From Oscillospiraceae bacterium (GTDB lineage Bacteria > Bacillota > Clostridia > Oscillospirales > Oscillospiraceae): DNA of 64,000 nt. This document shows, one piece after another, positions 32,815-39,738 of this stretch. The DNA is taken from contig JAFWFZ010000008.1 of NCBI GenBank assembly GCA_017515345.1, positions 1 to 64,000 of the forward strand, given 5' to 3'. Position numbers and translations under genes: made by a program. Every line of letters begins with the position of its first letter. Position 1 is the stretch's first letter. The notes under the pieces were generated by a model, which saw only the letters and a list, made by a program, of their open reading frames with translations, was not told the origin of the DNA and did no database searches.

Positions 32815-33429
32815 TCAGCTGGACGCGCCGGATCTCAGGCTCTCCACGCTGGGATAGCCGAAGTGGCCCGTGCTCACGCTGTAACCCGTGTCGCCTTCCC
32901 AGATCAGGGTGATGTAATCGGCCAGCAGACCGTCCTTCACCTTCACCTGAGCATAGCCGTTCTGCGCGATCTGATCGGTCACATCGATCTTGTGGTCCCG
33001 CAGATACAGCCAGATGCGGCCGTCCTCATCCTGCTCCGCGTCGGGGGAGCTGATGATCTCCTCCCGAATCTCCTCCTCGGTCACCCCGCGCATGCCGCCG
33101 CGGCCGTCCTCGGCCAGGCCGCCCGCCGCGCGGACGCTGCCGTCGGGATACGTGATCTCAAACTGGCCCTCGCCCACCTGCTTGATGGTGACCTCCACGG
33201 CGTCGCCGTGGAGCCAGATGTTCATCGTGTGCCGGATGCCGCCCACGTCCGCGGCGTAAACGCCCGCCGTGAGGGCGAGCACCAGCGCCACCGCCGCGCA
33301 CACGGTGGCAAATACCTTCAGGGGCTTTCTTTTCTTCATCGTTTTTGCCTCCACATAGTCGATTATTGATCGCTCAGGAACAGGCTGGACGAGTTCCGCA
33401 GCTCTCCTGTACCGTTCATGGTTCGTCAT
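32815..33429 (-). CDS. Putative membrane-bound anti-sigma factor
   Basis: A 204-residue protein whose start overlaps the ECF sigma gene by 14 bases. Residues 1-30 are cytoplasmic (YRRAAELVQPVPERSIIDYV), one membrane helix spans about 37-59, and the rest is outside. The order and overlap are those of a cognate anti-sigma factor, but the short cytoplasmic part has no zinc-binding HxxxCxxC motif, so the anti-sigma call rests on context. The outer domain has a strand-rich region (AVEVTIKQVGEGQFEITYP) and a conserved-looking end, with no named family. Confidence 0.55.
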   Translation of the reverse strand: MTNHERYRRAAELVQPVPERSIIDYVEAKTMKKRKPLKVFATVCAAVALVLALTAGVYAADVGGIRHTMNIWLHGDAVEVTIKQVGEGQFEITYPDGSVRAAGGLAEDGRGGMRGVTEEEIREEIISSPDAEQDEDGRIWLYLRDHKIDVTDQIAQNGYAQVKVKDGLLADYITLIWEGDTGYSVSTGHFGYPSVESLRSGASS

Positions 33430-33901
33430 CGTTCCATCCCTCCTGAAGTTTTGCTTTGAGCAGGGTCCTGCCCCGATGAAGCTGACTTTTGACCGTGTTT
33501 TCGCTGATCCCCATGAGGGACGCGATCTCTCGCACCGGGTACTCCTCGTAGTAAAACAGGTGGATGATCACCCGGCACCTCTCCGGCAGGGTCAGCACCG
33601 CCTGCAGCAGCTCGCCGTCCTCCGCGGGGGCGTCGGCAGCCATTTCCGCGATCTGGTCCAGACTCACCCGGTTCCGCCGCCAGAAGGAGCGGACCAGATT
33701 TTTGGACTTGTTGACGGCCGTCCGCAGGAGCCACGCCTTCAGATGCTCCGGCCCCGCGAATTCACAGTCGCTTTTGTAATAGGCCAGAAACGTCTCCTGG
33801 GACACGTCCTCCGCGTCCTGCCGGTTCCCGCAGACGGAGAAGGCCGCCCGGTATACGCTCGCCCCGTGCTGTGCCGCCGCCTGCTCCAATGTCAGTTTCA
33901 T
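33416..33901 (-). CDS. ECF RNA polymerase sigma factor
   Basis: A 161-residue extracytoplasmic-function sigma-70. Region 2 is present (GNRQDAEDVSQETFLAYYKS, about residues 26-45), with the linker to region 4. Region 4 is a clear helix-turn-helix (REIASLMGISENTVKSQLHR, about residues 124-143). It should direct polymerase to a small regulon and is probably held by the membrane protein encoded immediately downstream. The upstream TTGAAC-containing repeats are a plausible autoregulated promoter. The inducing signal is unknown. Confidence 0.92.
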   Translation of the reverse strand: MKLTLEQAAAQHGASVYRAAFSVCGNRQDAEDVSQETFLAYYKSDCEFAGPEHLKAWLLRTAVNKSKNLVRSFWRRNRVSLDQIAEMAADAPAEDGELLQAVLTLPERCRVIIHLFYYEEYPVREIASLMGISENTVKSQLHRGRTLLKAKLQEGWNDDEP

Positions 33902-33940
33902 AGGCTTTCCTCACTCGTTCCGAAAGGTCCTTTCGCTGAG

Positions 33941-33980
33941 AATACACCCGTGGAGGCAAAAAGGTTCAAAGAAGTTCAAA
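33941..33980 (-). promoter_or_regulatory. Probable autoregulated promoter of the ECF sigma gene
   Basis: On the minus strand two adjacent ten-base units, TTTGAACTTC and TTTGAACCTT (33980-33961), precede GTGTATT (33947-33941) by 15 bases. This pattern differs from the TTGACA/TATAAT promoters elsewhere in the window and fits a promoter read by the ECF factor itself. Confidence 0.4.
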
Positions 33981-34026
33981 AAAAGTGCAAAACGCCCGCT
34001 CAGCGGGAGGTCCCGGCATATTCCGT

Positions 34027-34055
34027 TTGACGGGCCGGCGCGATATTGGTACAAT
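34027..34055 (+). promoter_or_regulatory. Promoter of the UroD-family gene
   Basis: TTGACG (34027-34032), 17 bases, TACAAT (34050-34055), with TGG just before the -10. Confidence 0.65.
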
Positions 34056-34084
34056 AACGGCAAAGAATGAAGGAGGGGACAACT

Positions 34085-35080
34085 ATGCTGAGCCCGAAGG
34101 AAAACCTGCTTGAGACCGTCAGAAGGGACGGCCGTCCCGACCGGCTGGTGACCTGCTATGAGCCGTTCCGGCCCATCGGAGGCGACCCTGTATTCCAGTT
34201 CGTCCGGGGCAACCGGGTGCGCGGCACCGATTCCTACGACCGCTGGGGCACCCTGATCTCCTTCCCGGAGGAGCAGCCCGCCGCCGTCCCCATCGTCACG
34301 CCGGAAAACCAGGTCATTCAGGACATCGAGCGCTGGCGGGACTATGTGAAGGTGCCGGACCTCCGCGCAAACTGCTCCGAGGGCTGGGAGGCCGCCCGGG
34401 CGAACAAAGCCGCCATCCCGGAGGGGTACCTCTCCATGACCGTCATGGGCACCGGCATCTTTGAGCAGCTCCACATGCTCATGACGTTTGAGGATACCCT
34501 GATGAACCTCCTCATTTACCCGGACGAAATGCACGAGCTCATCGAGGCGGTGACGGAATACCGGCTGGAGTACATGAAGCTCATCGTGGAGAACCTGCAC
34601 CCGGACGTGATCCTCTCCCACGACGACTGGGGCAGCGAGCGGTCCCTCTTCATGAAGCCGGAAACCTGGCGGGAATTTTTCAAGGAGCCGTACCGGAAGC
34701 TCTACGGCTACCTCCACAGCGAGGGCGTCCTGGTGGTGCACCACGGCGACTCCTTCGGCGAGCCCATCGCGGAGGATATGGCGGAGATCGGCATCGACGT
34801 ATGGCAGGGCGTGCTGCCCACCAACGACATTCCCCGGCTCACAAAGGAGCTGGACGGGCGGATGGCCCTCATGGGCGGCATCAGCTCCGTGATCGACCGG
34901 GCGGATTCCACGGAGGATGAGATCCGCGCAGAGGCGCGCCGCGCCCTGCTGAGCTACGGGGATCTCCCGCATTTCATCCCCAGTTACACCTACGGCGGCC
35001 CGGGCACCCTGTTCCCCCACGTGCTGCCGCTCCTCCATGAGGAGATCGGGAATTACAACAAAGAGCACTGTTCCCTGTAA
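34085..35080 (+). CDS. Uroporphyrinogen decarboxylase (UroD/MtaA/CmuA) family protein
   Basis: A 331-residue TIM-barrel protein; ATG 34085 has GGAGGGG eight bases before it, and the upstream ATG overlaps that site. Family landmarks include TVMGTGIFEQLHML near residue 120, ILSHDDWGSERSLFMKPETW (shortened here) near residue 178, and LVVHHGDSFGEPIAEDMAEI near residue 218. It lacks the N-terminal RxPxxxWxMRQAGR of true HemE. It is therefore more likely a corrinoid-dependent methyltransferase-like member, as in methylamine, methanol or demethylase systems. No corrinoid protein is encoded next to it, so the methyl donor is unknown. Confidence 0.75.
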   Translation: MLSPKENLLETVRRDGRPDRLVTCYEPFRPIGGDPVFQFVRGNRVRGTDSYDRWGTLISFPEEQPAAVPIVTPENQVIQDIERWRDYVKVPDLRANCSEGWEAARANKAAIPEGYLSMTVMGTGIFEQLHMLMTFEDTLMNLLIYPDEMHELIEAVTEYRLEYMKLIVENLHPDVILSHDDWGSERSLFMKPETWREFFKEPYRKLYGYLHSEGVLVVHHGDSFGEPIAEDMAEIGIDVWQGVLPTNDIPRLTKELDGRMALMGGISSVIDRADSTEDEIRAEARRALLSYGDLPHFIPSYTYGGPGTLFPHVLPLLHEEIGNYNKEHCSL

Positions 35081-35091
35081 GACAATGCGCA

Positions 35092-35123
35092 AAACGCCCT
35101 CGTTCACCGCTGAACGGGGGCGT
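35092..35123. terminator. Terminator between the UroD-family gene and the convergent small gene
   Basis: Fourteen-base arms (35092-35105 with 35110-35123) with one mismatch and a four-base loop; the plus-side tail is GGCTGTTTG. Confidence 0.65.
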
Positions 35124-35141
35124 TGGCTGTTTGCGGAACTG

Positions 35142-35483
35142 TTACGCGAACCGGGGATCTCGCAGGGGGCGGTCCCACATCACCTCGCCGCCGGCCTTTT
35201 TCGCCAGCTCGTCGATGTGCCCGCGCAGCTCATCGAAGAACTGCCGCTCCCTCTTTTTGGAACGGCGGCCCGGCGCGTCGTAGAGGACCTTGCTGAAATA
35301 CGCGTCGTAGGAGATGGCGTAATCCTCGTCGTCGCTGTGGGGGAAGAAGGTCACCGCCGCCTCATAGCGGATGCGGCCCTCCCCGGTCGCCGCGATGAGC
35401 TTCACCAGAGCGGCTCGGCGCATCACGCCGTTGAATACGCAGCCCGCGGCAAAAACCTGTTCGTAAATGCTGATCTCGTTCAT
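35142..35483 (-). CDS. Small hypothetical protein
   Basis: A 113-residue soluble protein starting at ATG 35483 with AGGAGAGAGG upstream. Residues RIRYEAAVTFFPHSDDEDYA form a strand-rich core with an acidic turn, and the C-terminal third is a basic amphipathic helix (RSKKRERQFFDELRGHIDEL). I recognise no named family. It is monocistronic. The 279-base gap upstream, to the tRNA, holds a short inverted repeat (GGAGG/CCTCC near 35520) and nothing else I can support. Confidence 0.6.
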   Translation of the reverse strand: MNEISIYEQVFAAGCVFNGVMRRAALVKLIAATGEGRIRYEAAVTFFPHSDDEDYAISYDAYFSKVLYDAPGRRSKKRERQFFDELRGHIDELAKKAGGEVMWDRPLRDPRFA

Positions 35484-35725
35484 GGAGCACCTCTCTCCTG
35501 TTTTGTTTCGTTGTCCGCCGGAGGTATTGCCTCCTTATCGTATCATGGTCGGTACATCATCGTCACGACCTGACCCATGCGGCGCCGCTCCGGTCACCGG
35601 ACAGATCGGGGGCAGCCGTGTGACCTTCCTTGCAAAGCGGTTTTCATGTTACGATCATACAACAGCAGGCGGCGTCTGTTCAATACTCTTTTCCGAAAAA
35701 CGGAAGCCGACGACTGAATCAATGC

Positions 35726-35754
35726 AAAAATCCCGCCGATGTTCATCGGCGGGA
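35726..35754 (-). terminator. Terminator of tRNA-Arg(CCG)
   Basis: On the minus strand ATCCCGCCGAT pairs with ATCGGCGGGAT around a short loop and is followed by TTTTTGC. It starts eight bases after the CCA. Confidence 0.85.
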
Positions 35755-35762
35755 TTTCATCA

Positions 35763-35839
35763 TGGTACGCCCGACGGGATTCGAACCCACGACCTTCAGA
35801 GTCGGAGTCTGACACTCTATCCAGCTGAGCTACGGGCGC
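35763..35839 (-). tRNA. tRNA-Arg (anticodon CCG)
   Basis: Complete cloverleaf on the minus strand: acceptor GCGCCCG with CGGGCGT, D arm beginning GCTCAGCTGGATAGAG, anticodon stem TCAGA/TCTGA with loop CTCCGAC, T arm GTGGG-TTCGAAT-CCCGT, and an encoded CCA. Anticodon CCG reads CGG, a frequent Arg codon in these GC-rich genes. Confidence 0.95.
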
Positions 35840-35853
35840 AAATCAGCTTTAAT

Positions 35854-35882
35854 AATATAGCAGAATCATTCCGGTTTGTAAA
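35854..35882 (-). promoter_or_regulatory. Promoter of tRNA-Arg(CCG)
   Basis: TTTACA (35882-35877) and TATATT (35859-35854) on the minus strand with 17 bases between, 15 bases before the mature tRNA. Confidence 0.75.
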
Positions 35883-35933
35883 GAGTAAACCCGCAAATTC
35901 GTGAAAATAATTGGACTGGCCCGTTATGCCGGT

Positions 35934-36665
35934 CTATTTCCGGGGAGCGCCGATCAGATCGCGGATGACCTCCCCCGCCAGGATGAGCCCGGCCACAGAG
36001 GGCACGAAGGCCACAGAGCCCGGGGTATCCCGCCGCCCGCGCTCCGGATCGGGCGGCTCCGATGGCGATTCCAGGGGACGCATGGGCTCCTCCCGGGAGT
36101 ATACCACCTTCAGATGCGCCACCCCGCGCTTCCGCAGCTCCTTGCGCATGATGCGCGCCAGGGGGCACACGGCCGTCTCATAGATATCCGCCACCTCGAA
36201 GGCGGTGGGGTCCAGCTTGTTGCCCGCGCCCATGGAGCTGATGATGGGCGTGCCCGCCTCCTGGGCCCGCTGGGCAAGCAGCAGCTTGCCGGAGACGGTA
36301 TCAATGGCGTCGACGATATAGTCGTACTCCCTGAAATCGAACCGGTCGTCCGTTTCCGGGAGATAAAACAGCCGCAGGGGGGTCACCCGGCAGTCCGGGG
36401 CGATGTCCGCGACCCGCTCCGCCGCCGCATCCGCTTTGTATTTGCCCACCGTGCTGTGGAGGGCGAGGATCTGGCGGTTCAGGTTCGTGACGCTCACCCG
36501 GTCGTTGTCCACCAGGGTCAGGGCACCCACGCCGCTGCGGGCCAGCGCCTCCACCGCGTAGCCGCCCACGCCGCCCACGCCGAACACGATCACGTGGGCG
36601 CGGCGCAGCCGGTCCATGGCGTCTCTCCCAAGCAGGAGCCGCGTTCTCTCAAACTGATCCGTCAT
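35934..36665 (-). CDS. tcdA: tRNA threonylcarbamoyladenosine dehydratase (cyclic t6A forming)
   Basis: A 243-residue E1-like ATP-dependent enzyme that cyclises t6A at position 37 of ANN-reading tRNAs. The nucleotide motif VFGVGGVGGYAVEALARSG is at about residues 27-45, followed by TLVDNDRVSVTNLNRQ, and YDYIVDAIDTVSGKL near residue 115. MoeB/ThiF share the fold, but the short length and the SSMGAGNKLDPT motif match the YgdL/TcdA branch. It overlaps the PP-loop gene by four bases (ATGA), so the two form a tRNA-modification pair. Confidence 0.88.
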   Translation of the reverse strand: MTDQFERTRLLLGRDAMDRLRRAHVIVFGVGGVGGYAVEALARSGVGALTLVDNDRVSVTNLNRQILALHSTVGKYKADAAAERVADIAPDCRVTPLRLFYLPETDDRFDFREYDYIVDAIDTVSGKLLLAQRAQEAGTPIISSMGAGNKLDPTAFEVADIYETAVCPLARIMRKELRKRGVAHLKVVYSREEPMRPLESPSEPPDPERGRRDTPGSVAFVPSVAGLILAGEVIRDLIGAPRK

Positions 36666-37543
36666 TCTTCCGTCCCCCCGCCGGACCGCTCCTCGTAGCC
36701 GTCCAGAAAGCTGTGGCGCACGCCGCCGGTCTTGTAGCCGATCACCGCATCCAGGCTCACATTTTCCACGCTGCGGAATATGCGAGCCTCCACGTCCGGG
36801 TTCGTTTTTTTCAGCTCCCGGATGAGCGCCTTGATCTCCTTCCGCTTGGAGGGCTGTTCCCCCTCCGCGCTCTCGCTCCGCTCCGTGAACCGGCAGGCGC
36901 AGCGCAGAAACTGCAGGCCGTTGTAGTCCCGCCAGCGCTTGACGTCGTCCTCCCGGATCAGATACATGGGACGGATCAGCTCCATCCCCGGATAGTTCGT
37001 GCTGTGGAGCTTGGGCATCATGGTCTGGATCTGGGCGCCGTAGAGCATGCCCATGAGGATCGTCTCGATCACGTCGTCGTAGTGGTGCCCAAGGGCGATC
37101 TTGTTGCAGCCCAGCGCCCTGGCCTGGCTGTACAGATAGCCCCGGCGCATGCGGGCGCAGAGATAGCAGGGGTTTTTCTCCACGTTGAACACGGAATTGA
37201 AGATATCCGACTCAAAGATCTGAATGGGGATCCCCAGCTTTTCCGCGTTCTCCTCGATCATCCGCCGGTTTTCCGGGCTGTAGCCCGGGTCCATGGCGAT
37301 ATACCGCGCCTCGAAGGGCACCGTGCTGTGGGCCTCCAGCTCCTGAAAGAGCTTCGCCATCAGGGTGGAATCCTTCCCGCCGGAGATGCACACCGCCACC
37401 CGGTCCCCCTCGTTCACCAGCCTGTACTCCCTCAGGGCGCTGGTGAAGCGGCTCCAGATCGCCTTGCGGAACTTTTTGCGCAGGCTCTGCTCCGCCCGGA
37501 AGCGGACGTCCTCCCTGTTCAGTTTTTCGACTGCTTCCGCCAT
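36662..37543 (-). CDS. TtcA-like PP-loop tRNA thiolase
   Basis: A 293-residue ATP pyrophosphatase. The PP loop is AVCISGGKDSTLMAK near residue 52, and the pair CYLCARMRRG near residue 130 plus a later CACRF supply the cysteines that hold the 4Fe-4S cluster in TtcA, the 2-thiocytidine-32 synthase. It may instead be one of the broader TtcA/TtuA family. It is transcribed with tcdA (four-base overlap), consistent with tRNA modification. Confidence 0.82.
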   Translation of the reverse strand: MAEAVEKLNREDVRFRAEQSLRKKFRKAIWSRFTSALREYRLVNEGDRVAVCISGGKDSTLMAKLFQELEAHSTVPFEARYIAMDPGYSPENRRMIEENAEKLGIPIQIFESDIFNSVFNVEKNPCYLCARMRRGYLYSQARALGCNKIALGHHYDDVIETILMGMLYGAQIQTMMPKLHSTNYPGMELIRPMYLIREDDVKRWRDYNGLQFLRCACRFTERSESAEGEQPSKRKEIKALIRELKKTNPDVEARIFRSVENVSLDAVIGYKTGGVRHSFLDGYEERSGGGTEE

Positions 37544-37650
37544 ATGCGCCTCCGCATTTTACCTATCAAAACGATATGTTTGATTGTAGCAACAACGAGG
37601 CCCCTTGTCAACGGCTCCCGCCCTATCCGGACCACCCTTCCGGGCACGAA

Positions 37651-37678
37651 GGCGCCCCGCTCGAATGAGCGGGGCGCC
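37651..37678 (-). terminator. GC-rich hairpin after the AT-rich hypothetical gene
   Basis: Perfect 12-base-pair stem GGCGCCCCGCTC with its complement and a GAAT loop, 17 bases beyond the stop at 37696. The T tail is poor on both strands. Confidence 0.5.
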
Positions 37679-37695
37679 GGATCGTATCTGTTCTG

Positions 37696-38151
37696 TCAGC
37701 CTGCCAGAGCACGAATTGCTTGCGTAAGGTTCCCTTCAACATAGGCATAATTCAGGATCGCAAACTCATGGCCAACGGTTTCTTCACCCTTCCAGCAAAT
37801 GCGGAAGACCCGCCCGTTCAGATCCGTTCCAACGGCCATACCGCAGTATCTGCCGTCATCAGTCCAGAGATGGAGCACGTAGTCCGTATCGTCCAGTGAA
37901 TAGGAATGTCGACTAAGGGTTCGGATACACAGGACATCCGAAAGCGCGGTTTTCAGCTCATCGTATGCAGGATTAGAGGAAAGATCGTCGATTTCAGCCT
38001 CGACGCGCTCGTCATGACAGATGAGCCGAAGCGAGGCAAACTCCGCACCTCCGTCGATGAAATGCCGGGGAATGAATAGGAACACAAAGACTATTATTGC
38101 GCAGATGAGCAGTACTGCGGCCATAATCTTTGAAGCTTTATTACTATTCAT
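37696..38151 (-). CDS. Membrane-anchored hypothetical protein
   Basis: A 151-residue protein with an N-terminal membrane helix at about residues 9-28 (KIMAAVLLICAIIVFVFLFI) and an outer domain rich in aromatic and acidic residues (SYSLDDTDYVLHLWTDDGRY). No family is recognised. A good ribosome site (AAAGGAG) is spaced for an ATG 11 bases earlier that opens a five-codon frame ending at the real start region, so coupled translation is possible. Codon use is AT-richer than the flanking genes; it is the left end of an AT-rich island. Confidence 0.6.
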   Translation of the reverse strand: MNSNKASKIMAAVLLICAIIVFVFLFIPRHFIDGGAEFASLRLICHDERVEAEIDDLSSNPAYDELKTALSDVLCIRTLSRHSYSLDDTDYVLHLWTDDGRYCGMAVGTDLNGRVFRICWKGEETVGHEFAILNYAYVEGNLTQAIRALAG

Positions 38152-38250
38152 CTCTTTTCATTCTTGTTCTCCTTTCAAAAACGACAATTGGGATACTAAG
38201 AATTCTCTTTCCTGCAACTGACCAAATACTTATGAAGCAATATTATCATA

Positions 38251-38267
38251 TGACATTACATATGTCA
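38251..38267. promoter_or_regulatory. Inverted repeat TGACAT-N5-ATGTCA
   Basis: A perfect six-base inverted repeat with ATGT and ACAT half-sites, the spacing family used by PadR-type repressors. It lies between the divergent minus-strand hypothetical gene and padR. Confidence 0.45.
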
Positions 38268-38296
38268 AACAATACTTTTTAATAAAAAGTATTGTT
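38268..38296. promoter_or_regulatory. Twenty-nine-base palindrome overlapping the padR promoter
   Basis: Thirteen-base arms AACAATACTTTTT and AAAAAGTATTGTT with a three-base centre. Its right arm contains the -35 hexamer TTGTTT (38292-38297), so a bound repressor would block polymerase. It could also form a cruciform. Confidence 0.6.
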
Positions 38297-38320
38297 TTAA
38301 TCAGGTGCATAGTATAAAAT
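38292..38320 (+). promoter_or_regulatory. Promoter of the padR operon
   Basis: TTGTTT (38292-38297), 17 bases, TAAAAT (38315-38320). It is covered by the palindrome at 38268-38296. Confidence 0.55.
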
Positions 38321-38357
38321 ATTATTGAAATATACTTCATGAAAAAGAGGTTACTAC

Positions 38358-38702
38358 ATGAGCGCTAAATCAAACGAGGTTAACTACAAAAAAGGAATTA
38401 TGTCACTAGTTATACTATCCCTGCTCAAGCAGGAGGATATGTACGGATATCAGCTTGTTCAAGAAATCAACCGGCAAAGTGCTGGCCGTTTAGTAACGCA
38501 GGAGGGCTCGCTATATCCTGTCTTATATCGTTTACAATCGCAGGGATATATCACCGATAGAAAGGTACTCGTTGGTAAACGACTAACACGAATCTATTAT
38601 CATATTGAGCCAGGAGGTGTTCAGTATCTAAACAGAATCACGAAGGAATATGAGGATGTGACTGAAGGCGTGCTTAAAATCATCCACAGAGAGGACGAGT
38701 AA
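38358..38702 (+). CDS. PadR-family transcriptional regulator
   Basis: A 114-residue winged helix-turn-helix repressor: VILSLLKQEDMYGYQLVQEI near residue 18, then GSLYPVLYRLQSQGYITDR near residue 50 (the wing follows as RLTRIYYHIEPGG). PadR proteins usually repress neighbouring membrane-protein genes in response to small molecules or envelope stress. The gene is followed after one base by the DUF6120-like gene, and both belong to the AT-rich island. Confidence 0.9.
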   Translation: MSAKSNEVNYKKGIMSLVILSLLKQEDMYGYQLVQEINRQSAGRLVTQEGSLYPVLYRLQSQGYITDRKVLVGKRLTRIYYHIEPGGVQYLNRITKEYEDVTEGVLKIIHREDE

Positions 38703-38703
38703 A

Positions 38704-39099
38704 ATGCGGAAGAAAACAGAAAAGGCCGTAAGACGATACTTAAGACAGGTAAACAAGTATCTTCCCTGTGCCGCCGGTATGAGGCATAAGCTCATACTTC
38801 AATTACATAAAGGACTCAACGCATTCATACATGATGAACCCGACACTAACTATGAAAAGATCGTAGCACAATTCGGCAGGCCAGAAGATGTTGCGGCATC
38901 CTATGTAGAAAGCGCCGGCACTTCGGAGATCCTACGTTCCCTGCTGATTCGGAAGAAAATCATAACAGTGATTATTGCTGTCTCTGCTGTAATTATAATT
39001 AGTTGGGCGGCTGTAGTAACTTGGGCAATTATTCGGGAAAACGACACTCTCAATGGTGTAATCACTAAAGAAGTTGTCGAAATCGAATCCACACCATAA
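38704..39099 (+). CDS. DUF6120-like membrane protein (PadR partner)
   Basis: A 131-residue protein with a basic cytoplasmic region (residues 1-80), one membrane helix at about 83-108 (IITVIIAVSAVIIISWAAVV) and a short acidic tail. The soluble part (YEKIVAQFGRPEDVAASYVE) matches the helical HAAS/DUF1700-type domains that accompany PadR regulators and may relay a signal or bind the regulator. It starts one base after the padR stop, so the two are cotranslated. Confidence 0.65.
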   Translation: MRKKTEKAVRRYLRQVNKYLPCAAGMRHKLILQLHKGLNAFIHDEPDTNYEKIVAQFGRPEDVAASYVESAGTSEILRSLLIRKKIITVIIAVSAVIIISWAAVVTWAIIRENDTLNGVITKEVVEIESTP

Positions 39100-39122
39100 T
39101 AACAAGATTGAAGGAGCATTTC

Positions 39123-39522
39123 ATGAAGCGGTTTATTGGTTTTGTACTAGTTGCAATTATGATTTTCGGTCTACTATGCAATCAAGCATATGCAATTAAT
39201 GCAACAGGGGAAGCGTGTATTAATAAACAAATAATTACTCTATCTAATGGCAACTATATTGAAATAACTGTTTTAGATTGTATAGCAAATACACGCGGAA
39301 CAAAAACAGGATCAACTACTTATTCTTATTATTCGGGGGGGGGCGGTCTCCTGGAAAGCCACCCTTACAGGCACATTTACTTATAACGGGACCTCTGCAA
39401 CGTGTACTAATGCAAATTGCGTTGTTACTATTAATGATAATAGTTGGTATGTTATTTCGAACACTACTTCTATTAGTGGCAACACAGCAACTCAAGTCTG
39501 CAAATGGGGCATAGGGTACTAG
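39123..39522 (+). pseudogene. Secreted protein gene interrupted at a nine-G run
   Basis: ATG 39123 follows GAAGGAG. A signal peptide is clear (MKRFIGFVLVAIMIFGLLCN, cut after QAYA). The frame holds through TTYSYYS and then meets nine G at 39335-39343, after which it ends in 14 unrelated codons. Removing one G restores a reading frame that continues VSWKATLTGTFTYNGTSATC, NANCVVTINDNSWYV and ISGNTATQVCKWGIGY to a stop at 39520-39522. The restored protein would be about 132 residues, Thr/Ser/Asn-rich with paired cysteines, as in exported beta proteins. It is a frameshift mutation, a sequencing error, or a phase-variable homopolymer. Confidence 0.75.
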
Positions 39523-39609
39523 GGATAACCGTATCAACTCCAAGTTTTACGATTACGCTCTCTTGTGACGGGAATGGTAATCTAAGCTAATAACAGTTTT
39601 TGGGCACAG

Positions 39610-39643
39610 AAAACCCCAAAACCGTTTGGTTTTGGGGTTTTTT
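39610..39643 (+). terminator. Terminator of the PadR island
   Basis: Perfect 14-base-pair stem AAAACCCCAAAACC with GGTTTTGGGGTTTT, loop GTTT, then T run. Confidence 0.85.
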
Positions 39644-39738
39644 CACGCATTCATGTTTAATTGCAGCCGGGATCGGGCCGCACGAGACCGTCGGCAGGCC
39701 GGGCGACCGTCCGCTGCCGATGAGGGGAACGCGCGCGA

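Noticed and set aside
39278-39514. A separate 78-residue gene after the G run
   Set aside because: It is in the third frame, is Leu-rich by accident and lacks a start; the frame restored by removing one G gives a plausible continuation.
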